The notes below the pieces were generated by a model that was given only the letters and a program-made list of their open reading frames with translations, was not told the DNA's origin and made no database searches. Both the position numbers and the translations under genes were made by a program. 64,000 bases of DNA from Lophium mytilinum (taxonomy: Eukaryota; Ascomycota; Dothideomycetes; Mytilinidiales; Mytilinidiaceae): assembly GCA_010093605.1 (NCBI GenBank), contig MU004203.1:512391-576390 (forward strand). Direction: 5' to 3'. Below are positions 63,996 to 64,000 of this stretch, piece after piece; the first letter of the stretch is position 1; each line of letters begins with the position of its first letter.

Positions 63996-64000
63996 AAAGA

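Overview
The window is nuclear DNA from a filamentous ascomycete (Pezizomycotina). Dothideomycetes is my best guess, but that is inference from the style of the gene set and not from any search. Evidence for a fungus: genes are compact, introns are mostly 50-110 bases with GTNNGN donors and CTNAC-like branch sites, and the recognisable proteins are fungal (sedolisin, S10 carboxypeptidase, Nop13, Iec3 of INO80, an NBR1-like receptor with several ZZ fingers, mS35, Alg13, ORMDL, Nha1-type antiporter, oxalate decarboxylase, 2EXR/F-box-like proteins). No tRNA, rRNA, CRISPR or virus-like element was recognised.

Layout. 1-9 kb: two secreted acid proteases in tandem (S53 tripeptidyl peptidase, S10 carboxypeptidase), then 2.7 kb of noncoding DNA holding a duplicated promoter/leader module. 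9.6-16 kb: lineage-specific genes of unknown function, a gene with a CxxC motif whose model is uncertain, and two kinds of short inverted-repeat elements. 16.6-29.3 kb: Nop13-like protein, a CCHC zinc-knuckle protein, an NBR1-like autophagy receptor and a pepsin-type protease. 30-36 kb: Na+/H+ antiporter, F-box protein, mS35 and Alg13. 37-48 kb: oxalate decarboxylase, a RING protein, a PLP dehydratase/racemase, a HAD hydrolase and a 2EXR-like protein. 49.5-52.2 kb: Iec3 and ORMDL. 61-64 kb: a secreted PAN-domain protein and the 3' part of a multi-pass membrane protein.

The most unusual region is 52.9-60.5 kb. It holds a run of eight small, apparently intronless genes, seven of them on the minus strand, each predicted to encode a short membrane protein. 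Five (53.7-58.2 kb) share one plan: a short N-terminal segment, one membrane helix, an Arg/Lys cluster, and a charged tail; four of these five tails end in a Tyr motif of the PPxY/LPxY kind, the sort bound by WW domains of Rsp5/NEDD4 ligases. Short shared words (RPLxEML, EELAA) suggest that at least three are diverged paralogues. Such genes are easily missed by annotation pipelines.

A second theme is a family of short inverted-repeat elements of about 125 bases with ends like CCACTGCTTGGGGTA. At least five copies lie near genes and one lies inside an enlarged intron of the S10 carboxypeptidase. All joins and domain calls were made by eye; boundaries of splice sites and repeats are estimates.
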